From Alcanivorax sp. 1008 (GTDB lineage Bacteria > Pseudomonadota > Gammaproteobacteria > Pseudomonadales > Alcanivoracaceae), in the NCBI RefSeq assembly GCF_020667895.1, contig NZ_JAFMPS010000014.1:1-59987 (forward strand): a DNA stretch of 59,987 nt. The letters are read 5' to 3'. Both the position numbers and the translations under genes were made by a program. The notes beneath the pieces are model-generated. The model had not been told where the DNA came from, did not search any database, and saw nothing but the letters and a program-made list of their open reading frames with translations. Positions 1 to 9,294 of this stretch are shown piece after piece; the first letter of the stretch is position 1; every line of letters begins with the position of its first letter.

Positions 1-344
1 ATGCCAGCTACCAGCGAGGCAACAATGTCTTTCAGGGCGAAGCCCAAGGCAACAGCAACAGCGCCGCCAACCGCAATCAGGAACTCCCGCGGAGGCTGCA
101 GCACTCCGACTACCAAGCCGATAGTTCCAAAAATATACAGGGCAAAGCTCAACAGGGTAGAAATCTGCAGGATCAGAAAGCGCCGCGTGGGCATCTTATC
201 CATTAGTTTCTGGCTGAATCTTGTCAGCCCGGTGTTGACCGCGATAATCAGCAAAATCCCTGCGATCAGTAGCACCAGCATGTAGATATTAAATATCTCA
301 AACAGGCTGATCAGGTCATTGATAATGCCGTTATCATCATTCAT
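1..344 (-). CDS. MscS-family mechanosensitive channel, N-terminal part (runs off the left edge)
   Basis: The first 114 codons of a minus-strand gene are present; the rest lies beyond position 1. The protein would be an inner-membrane channel. After a short acidic N-terminus there are hydrophobic helices at about residues 20-37 and 60-80. A third segment at about 91-113 is rich in Gly and Ala and contains GGAVAVALGFALKDIV, which resembles the pore-lining TM3 of MscS and its lead into the beta domain. The start ATG at 344 overlaps the stop of the upstream ATPase gene by 8 bp, so the two are probably translated in a coupled way and work together. The family is fairly sure from the TM3 motif. The gating role and size class cannot be judged because the C-terminus is missing. 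Confidence 0.75.
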   Translation of the reverse strand, partial: MNDDNGIINDLISLFEIFNIYMLVLLIAGILLIIAVNTGLTRFSQKLMDKMPTRRFLILQISTLLSFALYIFGTIGLVVGVLQPPREFLIAVGGAVAVALGFALKDIVASLVAG

Positions 345-2523
345 GGAGCATATTCTTCCTGTTCAGATAGCTGATCACCGTGTTGTACCAAAGCGGTGTG
401 ATGCGATAGCGTCCTTCCTTGCTGCGCTGCATAAACTCTGCATCAAGTGCCGACTTAAGTGCATAGCGCACCACATTTTCCTGTTGGTTGGTTACTTTCA
501 AAATCTCTTCGAAAGTGAGATTTTCGTGAGTAACAACCGCGGCATAGACAAACATCAATTTGGGGCCAAGCTTTTCCAGTACCCCGCTTCCAGGAACCTG
601 CGGTAGCCCAACCGTAACAGTGCGCTCACCGGGACGGATAGAGGTGAGCCACATTTCCAGTGCGGTCATGGGAATGCCTCGGCAGCTGTCCCATAGAAGG
701 CTGAAAAAACGCTGCTCCGCATTGCGTAGGTTGCCCGCATCAGGTCCCCGGGAAGTCAGCAGAATATCATCATACTGAAGCTTGAAGCCGCTTAGGTGAT
801 TGCGTGACAGGATCAATGAGCGGATCTCATTTTGACTCCAGCGCTTAACCCGGATTGCATTACGCATCTGGTATTCGCGCCCGAAAACGTTACATAAGTA
901 GGCCCAGCTCTGGTTATTGATCGAGACAATCCAGAATAGATTTTCCACTCGCACGTTGGTCAGATTGAGCAGGCCTCGCCAGCCATCCAGATGCCCCACC
1001 TCCGCCAGAAACAGGTTTTGGGCTTCATCCAGCATAATGATAGTGGGAGTACGTTCAGCATCAGTACGGGCCAGCTCGCTGGGGCCATCACTCACATCCG
1101 TACCAATCAGGTCGCCAATTAGCTTGTACACTGCTTCGCGGCTTGTCGTTTTGGCTGGAATGGTTAGCCGATGAACTATCAGATCCGGCCTTTCCTTGCG
1201 GATAAATTTTTCCAGGCGGGCCAGGGCCGCACTTTTTCCGATACCCTTTTCGCCAGCAACCAGCAAGGCGTTTTCATCTGAGCGGCCATCGAGCCAAAGG
1301 TCCAGTGGCTTGCGCATTGCGTCCATCAGACCTGTGTCAATTACCGGGAAGTCCATTTCACCGTCACCCTCAGGGGTGAACCAGCGTTCATATTGCTGCG
1401 GTACTTCCTCGCTGCTGATTTCCTCGCCATCCTGCTCTACCAGTACCTTGGTGCGCATACGGAACCAGCGCGCGCTGAGGCTGCGATACCAGTCGAAGTC
1501 ACTAAGCAGCATGTCCAGATACTGCAGCACAAAAAGCAGTATCTGCAGCGGCAGTAGCAAGGTGGCAGACCAGATAAAGCCTCTCGGCGATAGTACCCGT
1601 TCGACTATCGGATCAAAGCGCTGAGACAAAAGACGCTTCAGGTTAACCAGATAGTCCTGCCGGCGGACCTTCAGCAATGAAGCAATGGCAAACCAGTTCA
1701 CCAGCCATGTAGCCAGCTCGGCGACCCGGTAGGTGAGTGAAGGGCCAATCCAGTGATCAATGATATACAGAATAATCCATGGCCAGATCATCCAGCGCGC
1801 ATGACTGCGGGCATGGTTGGCAAGCTGCTTGTTTTGTTCACCGCCAAGAAATACTCCGGCACCGGTGCTGATACGTAGCAGCAGCCATTCGCCGCTCAGG
1901 CTAAGTAGTCCGTAGACGATGTATAGCTCAGCCAGCGGTGCCCACCAATGCAGTAGTGCCGCATTGCTGCCGGAGAAAAAGCTGGTAAAAGCAGTCAGTA
2001 CCAGCCACAGAAGAATCCAGGGGGCCAGTGGAGCGATACCACTGAACGGTCGCGCCAGCGCTTTCACCCAGCGCTGCTTTGGCGCTCGGGCAATAATCAG
2101 GTTGTGGATATTGAGCAGTGTGGCGGTGCTGCGTTTGGCAAGTTTGTGCAGGCCGGCAAAAGCGCCGATGGCTAGCGCCAGAATCAGTATCGTGCTGATC
2201 AGATCGCGGTAGCGGCTCAGGCCTTCGCTATCGTCATCCAGGCGCGCCTGCCAGCGCTCATAGATGTCAGCCAGAGCTCTTCGGGCCAACCCATACTCAA
2301 GTTGCAACGTGTCTGGCAGGTTATCGCTGGCGGCTTTGTCGTTTACATATTGCAGCAGGGAGGTTTGCCGCCAGTAGTGCCGGTGCTGTACGTCGTGGCT
2401 GACAGCAGCTGGCGCAGGGGTGGTATTATCCGTGCCTCCTTCGATAGCCCTGTCTTCGGCCCATACGGAGGCCGTCCCCAGCCAGAACATCATTATTACC
2501 ACCAGCAGCCTGCTGCAGACCAT
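337..2523 (-). CDS. Membrane-anchored AAA-type ATPase coupled to an MscS-like channel
   Basis: A 728-residue protein with an N-terminal signal sequence or anchor (ending near WAED). Several hydrophobic segments lie between about residues 105 and 350, followed by a cytoplasmic ATPase domain. Walker A (GEKGIGKSAAL) is near residue 420 and Walker B (IIMLDEAQ) near 493. The C-terminal 100 residues look like a winged-helix tail. The ATG at 2523 is preceded on its strand by GGAGGGAG. Membrane region plus AAA domain plus the overlapping MscS gene suggest an ATP-dependent partner or regulator of the channel; that role is inference. I do not recognise a named family. The ATPase motifs are seen directly. 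Confidence 0.7.
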   Translation of the reverse strand: MVCSRLLVVIMMFWLGTASVWAEDRAIEGGTDNTTPAPAAVSHDVQHRHYWRQTSLLQYVNDKAASDNLPDTLQLEYGLARRALADIYERWQARLDDDSEGLSRYRDLISTILILALAIGAFAGLHKLAKRSTATLLNIHNLIIARAPKQRWVKALARPFSGIAPLAPWILLWLVLTAFTSFFSGSNAALLHWWAPLAELYIVYGLLSLSGEWLLLRISTGAGVFLGGEQNKQLANHARSHARWMIWPWIILYIIDHWIGPSLTYRVAELATWLVNWFAIASLLKVRRQDYLVNLKRLLSQRFDPIVERVLSPRGFIWSATLLLPLQILLFVLQYLDMLLSDFDWYRSLSARWFRMRTKVLVEQDGEEISSEEVPQQYERWFTPEGDGEMDFPVIDTGLMDAMRKPLDLWLDGRSDENALLVAGEKGIGKSAALARLEKFIRKERPDLIVHRLTIPAKTTSREAVYKLIGDLIGTDVSDGPSELARTDAERTPTIIMLDEAQNLFLAEVGHLDGWRGLLNLTNVRVENLFWIVSINNQSWAYLCNVFGREYQMRNAIRVKRWSQNEIRSLILSRNHLSGFKLQYDDILLTSRGPDAGNLRNAEQRFFSLLWDSCRGIPMTALEMWLTSIRPGERTVTVGLPQVPGSGVLEKLGPKLMFVYAAVVTHENLTFEEILKVTNQQENVVRYALKSALDAEFMQRSKEGRYRITPLWYNTVISYLNRKNMLHE

Positions 2524-2655
2524 GTACTCCCTCCGTTGACGTCACTGCCAGCCTCAATCGGCCGCGCTGTGGTGCCATCATAACGCAGCAGCGCCGAATG
2601 AGAATTCTTGCTTTACGACCTTCTTCAAATAGTTAGGGAATGGCTATGGCGGGGC

Positions 2656-2683
2656 TTGTCCCGCCGGGCCACCCTGCTAGAAT
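2656..2683 (+). promoter_or_regulatory. Promoter of tRNA-Thr
   Basis: A -35 box TTGTCC (2656-2661) and a -10 box TAGAAT (2678-2683) are separated by 16 bases. A GC-rich discriminator (GCGCCCT) follows, typical of stable-RNA promoters. The tRNA begins 28 bases downstream. Confidence 0.6.
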
Positions 2684-2711
2684 GCGCCCTCAGCAGCTTT
2701 CAGCCGCTGAC

Positions 2712-2787
<76 letters not shown>

Positions 2788-2794
2788 ATAGATA

Positions 2795-2828
2795 AACGAA
2801 AAGGCCCGCATAAGCGGGCTTTTTCGTT
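2795..2828 (+). terminator. Intrinsic terminator after tRNA-Thr
   Basis: GCCCGC (2804-2809), loop ATAA, then GCGGGC (2814-2819) followed by TTTTT. Flanking AACGAAAA and TTTTCGTT extend the stem, so the hairpin is nearly symmetric and may work on both strands. Confidence 0.85.
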
Positions 2829-2953
2829 ATCTGGCTAAATTGGGGGCTGTTTCAGGAGTAGGTGGCTACATTCCCTGAGTCCGGCCATCACGCGCTTAAG
2901 TGCTATGCTCGGCATAGGTGTTATCTGATGGTTTGGTGCAGGAGAGCCGCAAG

Positions 2954-3154
2954 ATGAGCAAGATCAAGGGTCCGGCCATTTCCGAGGATACCTTCAAGGT
3001 GTCTGGTCATTGTTGTGGGGTGCGCTTTGATCATATCGAGGCTGATCAGGGCTTCCCGTTTCAGTTGACGCCGGAAGCACGCAAGCAGCTGGAAGCGCAG
3101 GGCATGAGTCTGCCTCCGCAGAATGCTGCGGCTGTAGGGGCGAAAAAGAATTAA
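2954..3154 (+). CDS. Small conserved-looking protein of unknown function (66 aa)
   Basis: The protein begins MSKIKGPAISEDTF and contains a Cys pair in SGHCCGVRF at about residues 16-24. The C-terminal part is Gln/Ala-rich and has no signal peptide or membrane segment. I chose the ATG at 2954 because AGGAG lies about nine bases upstream; an in-frame GTG at 2918 would add 12 unlikely residues. It sits alone between the tRNA terminator and rhlE, on the same strand as both. I do not recognise a family. The Cys-Cys pair is the only notable feature, and no function is proposed. Confidence 0.5.
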   Translation: MSKIKGPAISEDTFKVSGHCCGVRFDHIEADQGFPFQLTPEARKQLEAQGMSLPPQNAAAVGAKKN

Positions 3155-3317
3155 CAAGGTATTCCGGTCTGCTTGTGTTACAGTGTGCCGCCAGCGTGGT
3201 TAACCAGTCTTCGCGCTGCCTCTCTATTCGCCCTTGTGCGTAACCTCGTCTGCCTTTGACTGGCGCCCCTGAAAAGCAGGTGCGACAGGCCGATGTTTTC
3301 TCGGAGTTCCATTTCTG

Positions 3318-4649
3318 ATGTCTTTTGACACCCTCGGCCTGCGTGCCGATATTCTTCGTGCCGTTTCCGAACTCGGCTATACCCAACCAACCCCGATCCA
3401 GCAGCAAGCCATTCCGGCAGTGTTGAAGGGCGGCGATCTGCTTGCCGGTGCACAGACCGGTACCGGCAAAACCGCCGGTTTTACTCTGCCCATCCTGCAG
3501 CGCTTGATGGACAACCCTCGCACCACCACGGGCAAGCCGGTAATTCGCGTACTGGTGTTGACTCCAACCCGTGAGCTTGCCGCTCAGGTGGAAGAGAGCA
3601 TTGCCCAATACGGTAAGTACCTGCCGCTGAAATCCATGGTCATGTTTGGTGGTGTTGGCATCAATCCGCAGATCGACAAGTTGCGTCGCGGCGTGGATAT
3701 TCTTGTATCGACGCCCGGCCGTCTCCTCGACCACGTGTCTCAGCGCACCGTGGATCTGAGTAAAGTTGAAATTCTGGTGCTGGATGAAGCCGATCGCATG
3801 CTCGATATGGGCTTTATCCGCGATATTCGCAAGATTCTTGCGCTGCTACCCAAGCAACGACAGAACCTGCTGTTCTCTGCCACCTTTTCTAATGAGATCA
3901 AGGCGCTGGCGGATGGCCTGCTGAATAAGCCGGCATTGATCGAGGTGGCGCGTCGTAATGCCACCGCTGACACCGTGGCGCAGAAAGTCTATCCGGTGGA
4001 CCGGGAGCGCAAACGTGAGCTACTGGCTAAATTAATTACCGACCATAACTGGTATCAGGTGCTGGTATTTACCCGCACCAAGCACGGCGCTAACCGTCTG
4101 GCCGAACAGCTGGACAAGCAGGGTATTCCGTCGATGGCAATTCATGGCAATAAAAGTCAGGGTGCCCGCACCAAGGCGTTGTCTGAGTTTAAATCCGGCA
4201 AGTTGCAGGTGCTGGTGGCCACAGATATCGCCGCTCGTGGTATCGACATCAATGAGCTGCCGCACGTGGTCAATTTTGAGCTGCCTAATGTGGCGGAGGA
4301 CTATGTTCACCGTATCGGCCGTACCGGCCGCGCCGGTTGCGATGGTGAGGCGGTGTCACTGGTCTGTGTTGATGAGCTGAAACTGTTGGCTGGCATTGAG
4401 CGACTTATCAAGCGCTCTCTGCCAAAGGAAATTGTCCCTGGCTTTGAGGTGGACCCGCGCATTAAGCCGGAGCCAATCCAGAATGGTCGCAATGGCCCCG
4501 GTGGCCGTGGTGGTCAGCGTCAAGGTCAGCGTCAGGGTCAGCGTCGTGATGGCGCAGTGCGTGTATCTGCGGATGGCGGTGGTAACCGTCGTTCCAGCGG
4601 TAACGGCAATGGCAATAGTAATGGCCAACTTCGTCGCACTCCGGCCTGA
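3318..4649 (+). CDS. rhlE: DEAD-box ATP-dependent RNA helicase RhlE
   Basis: A cytoplasmic RNA-unwinding ATPase of 443 residues acting in ribosome assembly and RNA turnover. All core motifs are present in order: Q motif (FDTLGL...PTPIQQQAI), motif I AQTGTGKT near residue 50, PTRELA, TPGRLLD, DEAD (in VLDEADRML) near 155, SAT, the helicase C motif [10 protein letters not shown] near 305, and [10 protein letters not shown] near 335. After about residue 385 comes a basic Gly/Arg/Gln-rich tail typical of RhlE, containing three GQRQ-type repeats. CGGAG precedes the ATG at moderate spacing. The gene converges with dnaE2, only 14 bases separating the stops, and I see no terminator hairpin between them. 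Confidence 0.93.
   Translation: MSFDTLGLRADILRAVSELGYTQPTPIQQQAIPAVLKGGDLLAGAQTGTGKTAGFTLPILQRLMDNPRTTTGKPVIRVLVLTPTRELAAQVEESIAQYGKYLPLKSMVMFGGVGINPQIDKLRRGVDILVSTPGRLLDHVSQRTVDLSKVEILVLDEADRMLDMGFIRDIRKILALLPKQRQNLLFSATFSNEIKALADGLLNKPALIEVARRNATADTVAQKVYPVDRERKRELLAKLITDHNWYQVLVFTRTKHGANRLAEQLDKQGIPSMAIHGNKSQGARTKALSEFKSGKLQVLVATDIAARGIDINELPHVVNFELPNVAEDYVHRIGRTGRAGCDGEAVSLVCVDELKLLAGIERLIKRSLPKEIVPGFEVDPRIKPEPIQNGRNGPGGRGGQRQGQRQGQRRDGAVRVSADGGGNRRSSGNGNGNSNGQLRRTPA
4512..4547 (+). repeat. Three 12-bp tandem repeats in the rhlE tail
   Basis: The unit GGTCAGCGTCAA/G occurs at 4512-4523, 4524-4535 and, slightly diverged at its end, 4536-4547. It encodes [12 protein letters not shown] in the basic RNA-binding tail, so copy number could vary without changing the frame. 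Confidence 0.85.
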
Positions 4650-4663
4650 AATCTGATCGGCTT

Positions 4664-7600
4664 TCAGTGAAAATTCCGCGACTGCACCACCAGCTGGTGT
4701 AGCGCGGCTTGTTGATCCTCGATGCGTCCTGCAACCAAATGAACAATGCCTTCCGGGCTGCGCTCAACTGTGCCGGTAATCAGCACCAGTGAGCTGCCAA
4801 GCAGTGGCCGGCGATACTTCTTCTGCACCGAGTCCCACACCACCACATTACTGTTACCGGTTTCGTCTTCAAGGGTGATAAACATCACCCCCGACGCTGT
4901 GCCCGGTCGTTGTCGGTTAGTAATTAGTCCTGCAACCCGGGCCAGCTGACCATGACGGGCGCGCTTCAAATTTGCTGCACTCATGGCGCGGTCGAAGGGG
5001 GCAAGATGACGTAGTAATGCCAGTGGGTGGCGGCCTGTTGTCAGCGACAGGGCGCGATAGTCCGCTTGCATGGTATCGAACTCAGAGGGTGCGTCCAGAT
5101 ACACGCCATCGCGGAGGTCCTGTTCATTAATCGCCTGCTGGTTAAATAGCGGTGGTGATTCTTCTACGGCCAGCACATCCCAGTAGCCCTGGTGGCGGTG
5201 ACCGCTGAGACGTTTCACTGCGTTGGCGGCTACCAGACATTCACGCTCATGGCGGTTCAGATTTGCCCGGCCACACAGATCCTGAATGCTCTGAAAAGGG
5301 AGCTGTTGGCGGGCAGAATAAATTCGCTGCGATGCCTTGGTATTGAAACCATCAATTTGCCGCAGGCCGATGCGTAATGCAGGTTGTAGTCCAAGACTCA
5401 GCCTGTGCCTGTCTTCAAGTGTGTAGTCCCAATGACTGTGGTCCACATCCGGTGGGCGGATTTCTATGCCATGCCGATTGGCATCCTGAATCAGTTGCGA
5501 AGCGGAATAGAAACCCATCGGCAGGCTGTTTAGCAGGCCACAGTAAAATACAGCGGGGTGATGACGTTTCAGCCAGGCGGATACATACACCAGCAGGGCA
5601 AAGCTGGCGGCATGGGATTCGGGAAAGCCGTATCCACCAAAGCCCTTCATTTGCTCAAATATTCGCTGGGCGTAGTCATGGCTGTAGCCATTACGGAGCA
5701 TGCCCTGAATCACTTTGTCTTCAAACTGCATGAGCTTTCCGGTTTTCCCCCAGCTGGCCATGGCGCGGCGTAACTGGTCCGCTTCGCCACCACTGAAGCC
5801 AGCCGCCACCATCACCAGCTGAATTACCTGTTCCTGAAAAATCGGCACACCAAGAGTGCGTTCCAGTACACCTTTTATTCGCTCATCGGGATAATCCACA
5901 GATTCCTTGCCGTCCCGTCGGCGCAGATAGGGGTGTACCATGTCACCTTGAATGGGGCCGGGCCGGACAATGGCAACCTCAATGACCAGGTCGTAAAACT
6001 GCTTTGGTTTTAGTCGCGGTAGCATGTTCATCTGGGCGCGGGACTCCACCTGAAAAACACCGACGCTATCGCCTTTGCAGAGCATGGCATAGGTGGCCGG
6101 GTCTTCCGCCGGAATATTCTGCAAAGTGAAGTTATCACCAATCAGAGACAGCATCTTATGAATGGCTGTTAGCATGCCTAGTGCTAATACATCCACTTTC
6201 ATCAGGCCGAGGCTTTCCAGATCATCCTTGTCCCATTGGATGATAGTGCGATCCGGCATGGCCGCATTTTCCACCGGGACGAGGGTAAATAGTGGTTCAT
6301 GAGTAATGACAAAGCCGCCGACATGCTGGGAAAGATGGCGAGGAAAGCCCAGTAGTTGCTCGACTAATGACAAGTAGTGACGGGTCAGTGATGTGTCGTG
6401 CAGGCCCGCTTCGCGAAAACGTTGTGGCAGCTCCTCCCGTTTATCCCACCAGGCAAGATTACTGCTGAGCTGGTCAAGTAATGCCTGATCGACACCCAGT
6501 GCCCGGCCGACATCACGTACCGCGGAGCGCATTCGGTAGCTGATCACTGTGGCAGTCAGTGCTGCCCGGTCACGGCCATATTTTCGATAAATATACTGCA
6601 TCACCTCTTCCCGTCGGTGGTGCTCGAAGTCGACGTCGATATCCGGAGGCTCATCCCGTTCTCGGGAAATAAACCGCTCAAACAATAGCTGGCTACGTGA
6701 CGGGTCGACCTCTGTGATAAACAGGCAATAACACACAGCGGAGTTGGCCGCAGAACCACGCCCCTGACAGAGAATGTTCTGGTTGCGGGCATACATGACT
6801 ATGTCGTGTACGGTAAGAAAATAAGCTTCGTAGCGTAGCTCAGCGATTAGCTGGAGCTCTTTTTCCAGCAATGCCTGTACGCTGTCTTTTATGCCATCCG
6901 GCCAGCGTTGTAAGGCTCCCTGATAAACCAGTTGCCGTAGCCAGTCAGTGGCGCTAATTCCTTGTGGAATCGCTTCGCGGGGGTATTGATAGCGCAGCTC
7001 GGACAGAGAAAAAGTACATAGCCGGGCAATTTTCAGACTCTCGCTGAGAAGCTCTGCCGGGTAAATTTCTCGTAGTTTGGCAATGGGGCGCAAGTGGCGC
7101 TGATCATTAATAAATCGCCGCCGACCCAGCTCCTGTACGGTGCAGCGATGGTGTAGTGCGGTGAGCACGTCCTGCAGCGGCTGTCGTTCCGCAATATGCA
7201 TATGTACGTCATTGCTGGCTACCAGTGGTAACTCCAGCTGGGTGGCCAATTGCCACAGGTATTGATAGCGAGCGCCATCGTTCTGTTCCTGCAATAGCTC
7301 ACAGGCAATCCATAGCCTGTCGCCAAAGTGGGCCTTGAGTTTTGCGCCCTGATGGAGATCCTGTGCCATATCAAATGAAGGCAACCACAGACAAAGGCAG
7401 TGCTGTATCAGCCGACCGATATCCGCCCACTCAAGATGATACTGACCTTTCTCTGCGCGTCGCCGACCGCGGCTTATCAGGGCGCATAGTTCGCTATAGG
7501 CCTGTCGGTGCGGCACTAGTAGCACCATATGTATCGGCGTGTCTGCGTCGGGCTGATTAATCTGCAGCTGGCTGCCGATAATCAGTTTGACTGATGTGGC

Positions 7601-7795
7601 TTTGGCTGTTTGATAGGCTCTGACCACTCCAGCCATGGAGCACTCGTCGGTAATCGCCAGCGCCTTATAGCCCAGCTTTTCTGCCTGCAAGATCAACTCT
7701 TCCGGTTGGCTGGCTCCCCTGAGAAATGAAAATGCAGAACAGCAGTGCAGTTCGGCAAATGACATGGCGGGATTTTCTATGCCTGAGTAGTTCAT
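4664..7795 (-). CDS. dnaE2: Error-prone DNA polymerase III alpha DnaE2 (ImuC)
   Basis: The translesion polymerase of the ImuA-ImuB-DnaE2 mutasome, about 1043 residues, a normal length. The N-terminal PHP domain begins FAELHCCSAFSFLRGAS and continues through ITDECSMAG. The catalytic palm has the acidic motif PDIDVDFEH near residue 385, followed by REEVMQYIYRKYGRDRAA. A helix-hairpin-helix region and a C-terminal OB fold (ARVAGLITNRQRPGTASG) follow. The start is uncertain. ATG 7795 lies two bases after the imuB stop and fits translational coupling, while ATG 7765 gives the shorter start MSFAELHC found in many relatives. Neither has a clear ribosome binding site. It is co-transcribed with imuA and imuB under LexA control. 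Confidence 0.92.
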   Translation of the reverse strand: MNYSGIENPAMSFAELHCCSAFSFLRGASQPEELILQAEKLGYKALAITDECSMAGVVRAYQTAKATSVKLIIGSQLQINQPDADTPIHMVLLVPHRQAYSELCALISRGRRRAEKGQYHLEWADIGRLIQHCLCLWLPSFDMAQDLHQGAKLKAHFGDRLWIACELLQEQNDGARYQYLWQLATQLELPLVASNDVHMHIAERQPLQDVLTALHHRCTVQELGRRRFINDQRHLRPIAKLREIYPAELLSESLKIARLCTFSLSELRYQYPREAIPQGISATDWLRQLVYQGALQRWPDGIKDSVQALLEKELQLIAELRYEAYFLTVHDIVMYARNQNILCQGRGSAANSAVCYCLFITEVDPSRSQLLFERFISRERDEPPDIDVDFEHHRREEVMQYIYRKYGRDRAALTATVISYRMRSAVRDVGRALGVDQALLDQLSSNLAWWDKREELPQRFREAGLHDTSLTRHYLSLVEQLLGFPRHLSQHVGGFVITHEPLFTLVPVENAAMPDRTIIQWDKDDLESLGLMKVDVLALGMLTAIHKMLSLIGDNFTLQNIPAEDPATYAMLCKGDSVGVFQVESRAQMNMLPRLKPKQFYDLVIEVAIVRPGPIQGDMVHPYLRRRDGKESVDYPDERIKGVLERTLGVPIFQEQVIQLVMVAAGFSGGEADQLRRAMASWGKTGKLMQFEDKVIQGMLRNGYSHDYAQRIFEQMKGFGGYGFPESHAASFALLVYVSAWLKRHHPAVFYCGLLNSLPMGFYSASQLIQDANRHGIEIRPPDVDHSHWDYTLEDRHRLSLGLQPALRIGLRQIDGFNTKASQRIYSARQQLPFQSIQDLCGRANLNRHERECLVAANAVKRLSGHRHQGYWDVLAVEESPPLFNQQAINEQDLRDGVYLDAPSEFDTMQADYRALSLTTGRHPLALLRHLAPFDRAMSAANLKRARHGQLARVAGLITNRQRPGTASGVMFITLEDETGNSNVVVWDSVQKKYRRPLLGSSLVLITGTVERSPEGIVHLVAGRIEDQQAALHQLVVQSRNFH

Positions 7796-7797
7796 GG

Positions 7798-9264
7798 TCA
7801 GAAGAAGCCATGCAGAAACCACGGGCCGCTTTCATCCGTGGTAAAGAATACCCAGCAGTGAATTCCAAGAGGGTGGCGGCCAATACGATAGTGACGCTTC
7901 AGTCCCTGTTGCCACCATGGTTCGTTTAACTGTCGAGCACCGGGCAGTAATTCCAGAGCGCTTCCCCGCCAGTAAGGCGTGCAATTCCGACAGCGCAGTG
8001 GTTGCGGTTGCTCCAGTAGCCACAGGGGAGCGTCGTCAAGTAATGCGGGCACGGCAAACTGCTGACGGGGAGGTGTGCCTAGAGGGTCGTCATTGATGTC
8101 GTTGTGTTCCGGTAGATGGCTGTCCGCCGGAGCTGGCCGATACAGTGATAGTCCTGGCAGGTTAGCCAGCTTTTCCAGTAGTTCATCAGCGGCAGGGCGT
8201 TCCAGCGATGCAAACAAATGCTCAGGGGGAGCATCCATAGGCAGGGGGCGACCGGTCTGCAAAGTTAGCTTGAGTACTGGTTGCAGAAGATGTTGCCGTT
8301 CCAGATGACGTAGCGACAGATCGAACCACTTGGCGGCCTGATGATTGGCGCTGGCACGACGTACCAGCAGGCGCTGGGCTTGTCCGCGTAACGGTAAGAA
8401 AAGCCAACGAATCGCTCTTACCTGTTGCTGATGATGCAGCAAATGCTGACTCATTTGCTTGAGCAGCTGCTGCATGGGGTGATGCAGGTGCTGGCTAACA
8501 GATACCGGTTCATCAAAAGATAGCGATGCAGTAAATCGTGGCTTGCTGACAATGGCCTGCCGCAGATCTGGCAGATCACCTCGTAGCTTTTCCAGCCAGA
8601 CCGTAAGGCTCTTGCCAAAGCGGCGTTGTAGTGCATTTGTGGGCAGAGTGAAAATATCGCCGAGGCGGCGCAGGCCCGGGCCCAGAAGGGACTTCTTTAG
8701 TGCCGGGGGTAATGGCAAATCGGCAAGCGGGTGTTGCGCCAGTAGTGCCAGCATTTTTTGCCGGGTGTTGGCTTTATCAACATGGTGTGTGCGGTGATCA
8801 ATAACCACGGCGGCCCGACTTTGCGCCAATGGGTAGTGACTTAGCAACTTGGCGGCAACAGGGGTATGGCCCAGACCGATCTGGTAAGGAGACTGGCTAG
8901 TGAACTGACCCCGCAGCTGTGCGATCAACGAATCGACACCGTGAAACAGGCGCAGTGATGGGCCAATCTCAAGCAGCAGGCAATCACCATCAATGCAGAT
9001 CATTGGGGTGTAACTCAGTAGCGCCTGCGCATGGCGAGTCAGCAGGGACTGTTCGGCCTCGGCGTGGCGAGGGTAAATCTGCAGGCCTTCACATAACGCC
9101 AATGCGGTGCCGGGCCTCATGCCCGGTTGCACCCCCTGATCTGCCGCCGCTGTATTTACCGCCACCAGCCTGTGCTGATCGCGGATGGCACTGGGCTGAG
9201 GCGACTGTAATGCCGCTGCGTCTATCATCAGCTGCGGAAAACGCAGCGCCAGCCACAGGCTCAT
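7798..9264 (-). CDS. imuB: ImuB, inactive Y-family polymerase-like mutasome hub
   Basis: A 488-residue Y-family polymerase homologue that bridges the beta clamp, ImuA and DnaE2 in damage-induced mutagenesis. The N-terminus MSLWLALRFPQL replaces the acidic metal-binding motif of true Y-family polymerases. The second acidic site is also altered (CIDGDCLLLEIGPS near residue 95), so catalysis is not expected, as is known for ImuB. The little-finger-like region and an extended C-terminal domain follow. ImuA ends 30 bases upstream and dnaE2 starts two bases past its stop, which supports one operon. A beta-clamp binding peptide is known for the family, but I could not assign it confidently here. Confidence 0.9.
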   Translation of the reverse strand: MSLWLALRFPQLMIDAAALQSPQPSAIRDQHRLVAVNTAAADQGVQPGMRPGTALALCEGLQIYPRHAEAEQSLLTRHAQALLSYTPMICIDGDCLLLEIGPSLRLFHGVDSLIAQLRGQFTSQSPYQIGLGHTPVAAKLLSHYPLAQSRAAVVIDHRTHHVDKANTRQKMLALLAQHPLADLPLPPALKKSLLGPGLRRLGDIFTLPTNALQRRFGKSLTVWLEKLRGDLPDLRQAIVSKPRFTASLSFDEPVSVSQHLHHPMQQLLKQMSQHLLHHQQQVRAIRWLFLPLRGQAQRLLVRRASANHQAAKWFDLSLRHLERQHLLQPVLKLTLQTGRPLPMDAPPEHLFASLERPAADELLEKLANLPGLSLYRPAPADSHLPEHNDINDDPLGTPPRQQFAVPALLDDAPLWLLEQPQPLRCRNCTPYWRGSALELLPGARQLNEPWWQQGLKRHYRIGRHPLGIHCWVFFTTDESGPWFLHGFF

Positions 9265-9294
9265 TGAACAGGCTCCGACTGGACATCACGGCGT

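Noticed and set aside
1-285. Plus-strand open frame of 94 codons at the left edge
   Set aside because: It mirrors the minus-strand MscS-like gene, whose translation shows the TM3 motif; the plus-strand product has no recognisable features.
4512-4547. Tandem repeats as a possible CRISPR or regulatory array
   Set aside because: Only three 12-bp units without spacers, in frame within rhlE and encoding the usual basic tail.
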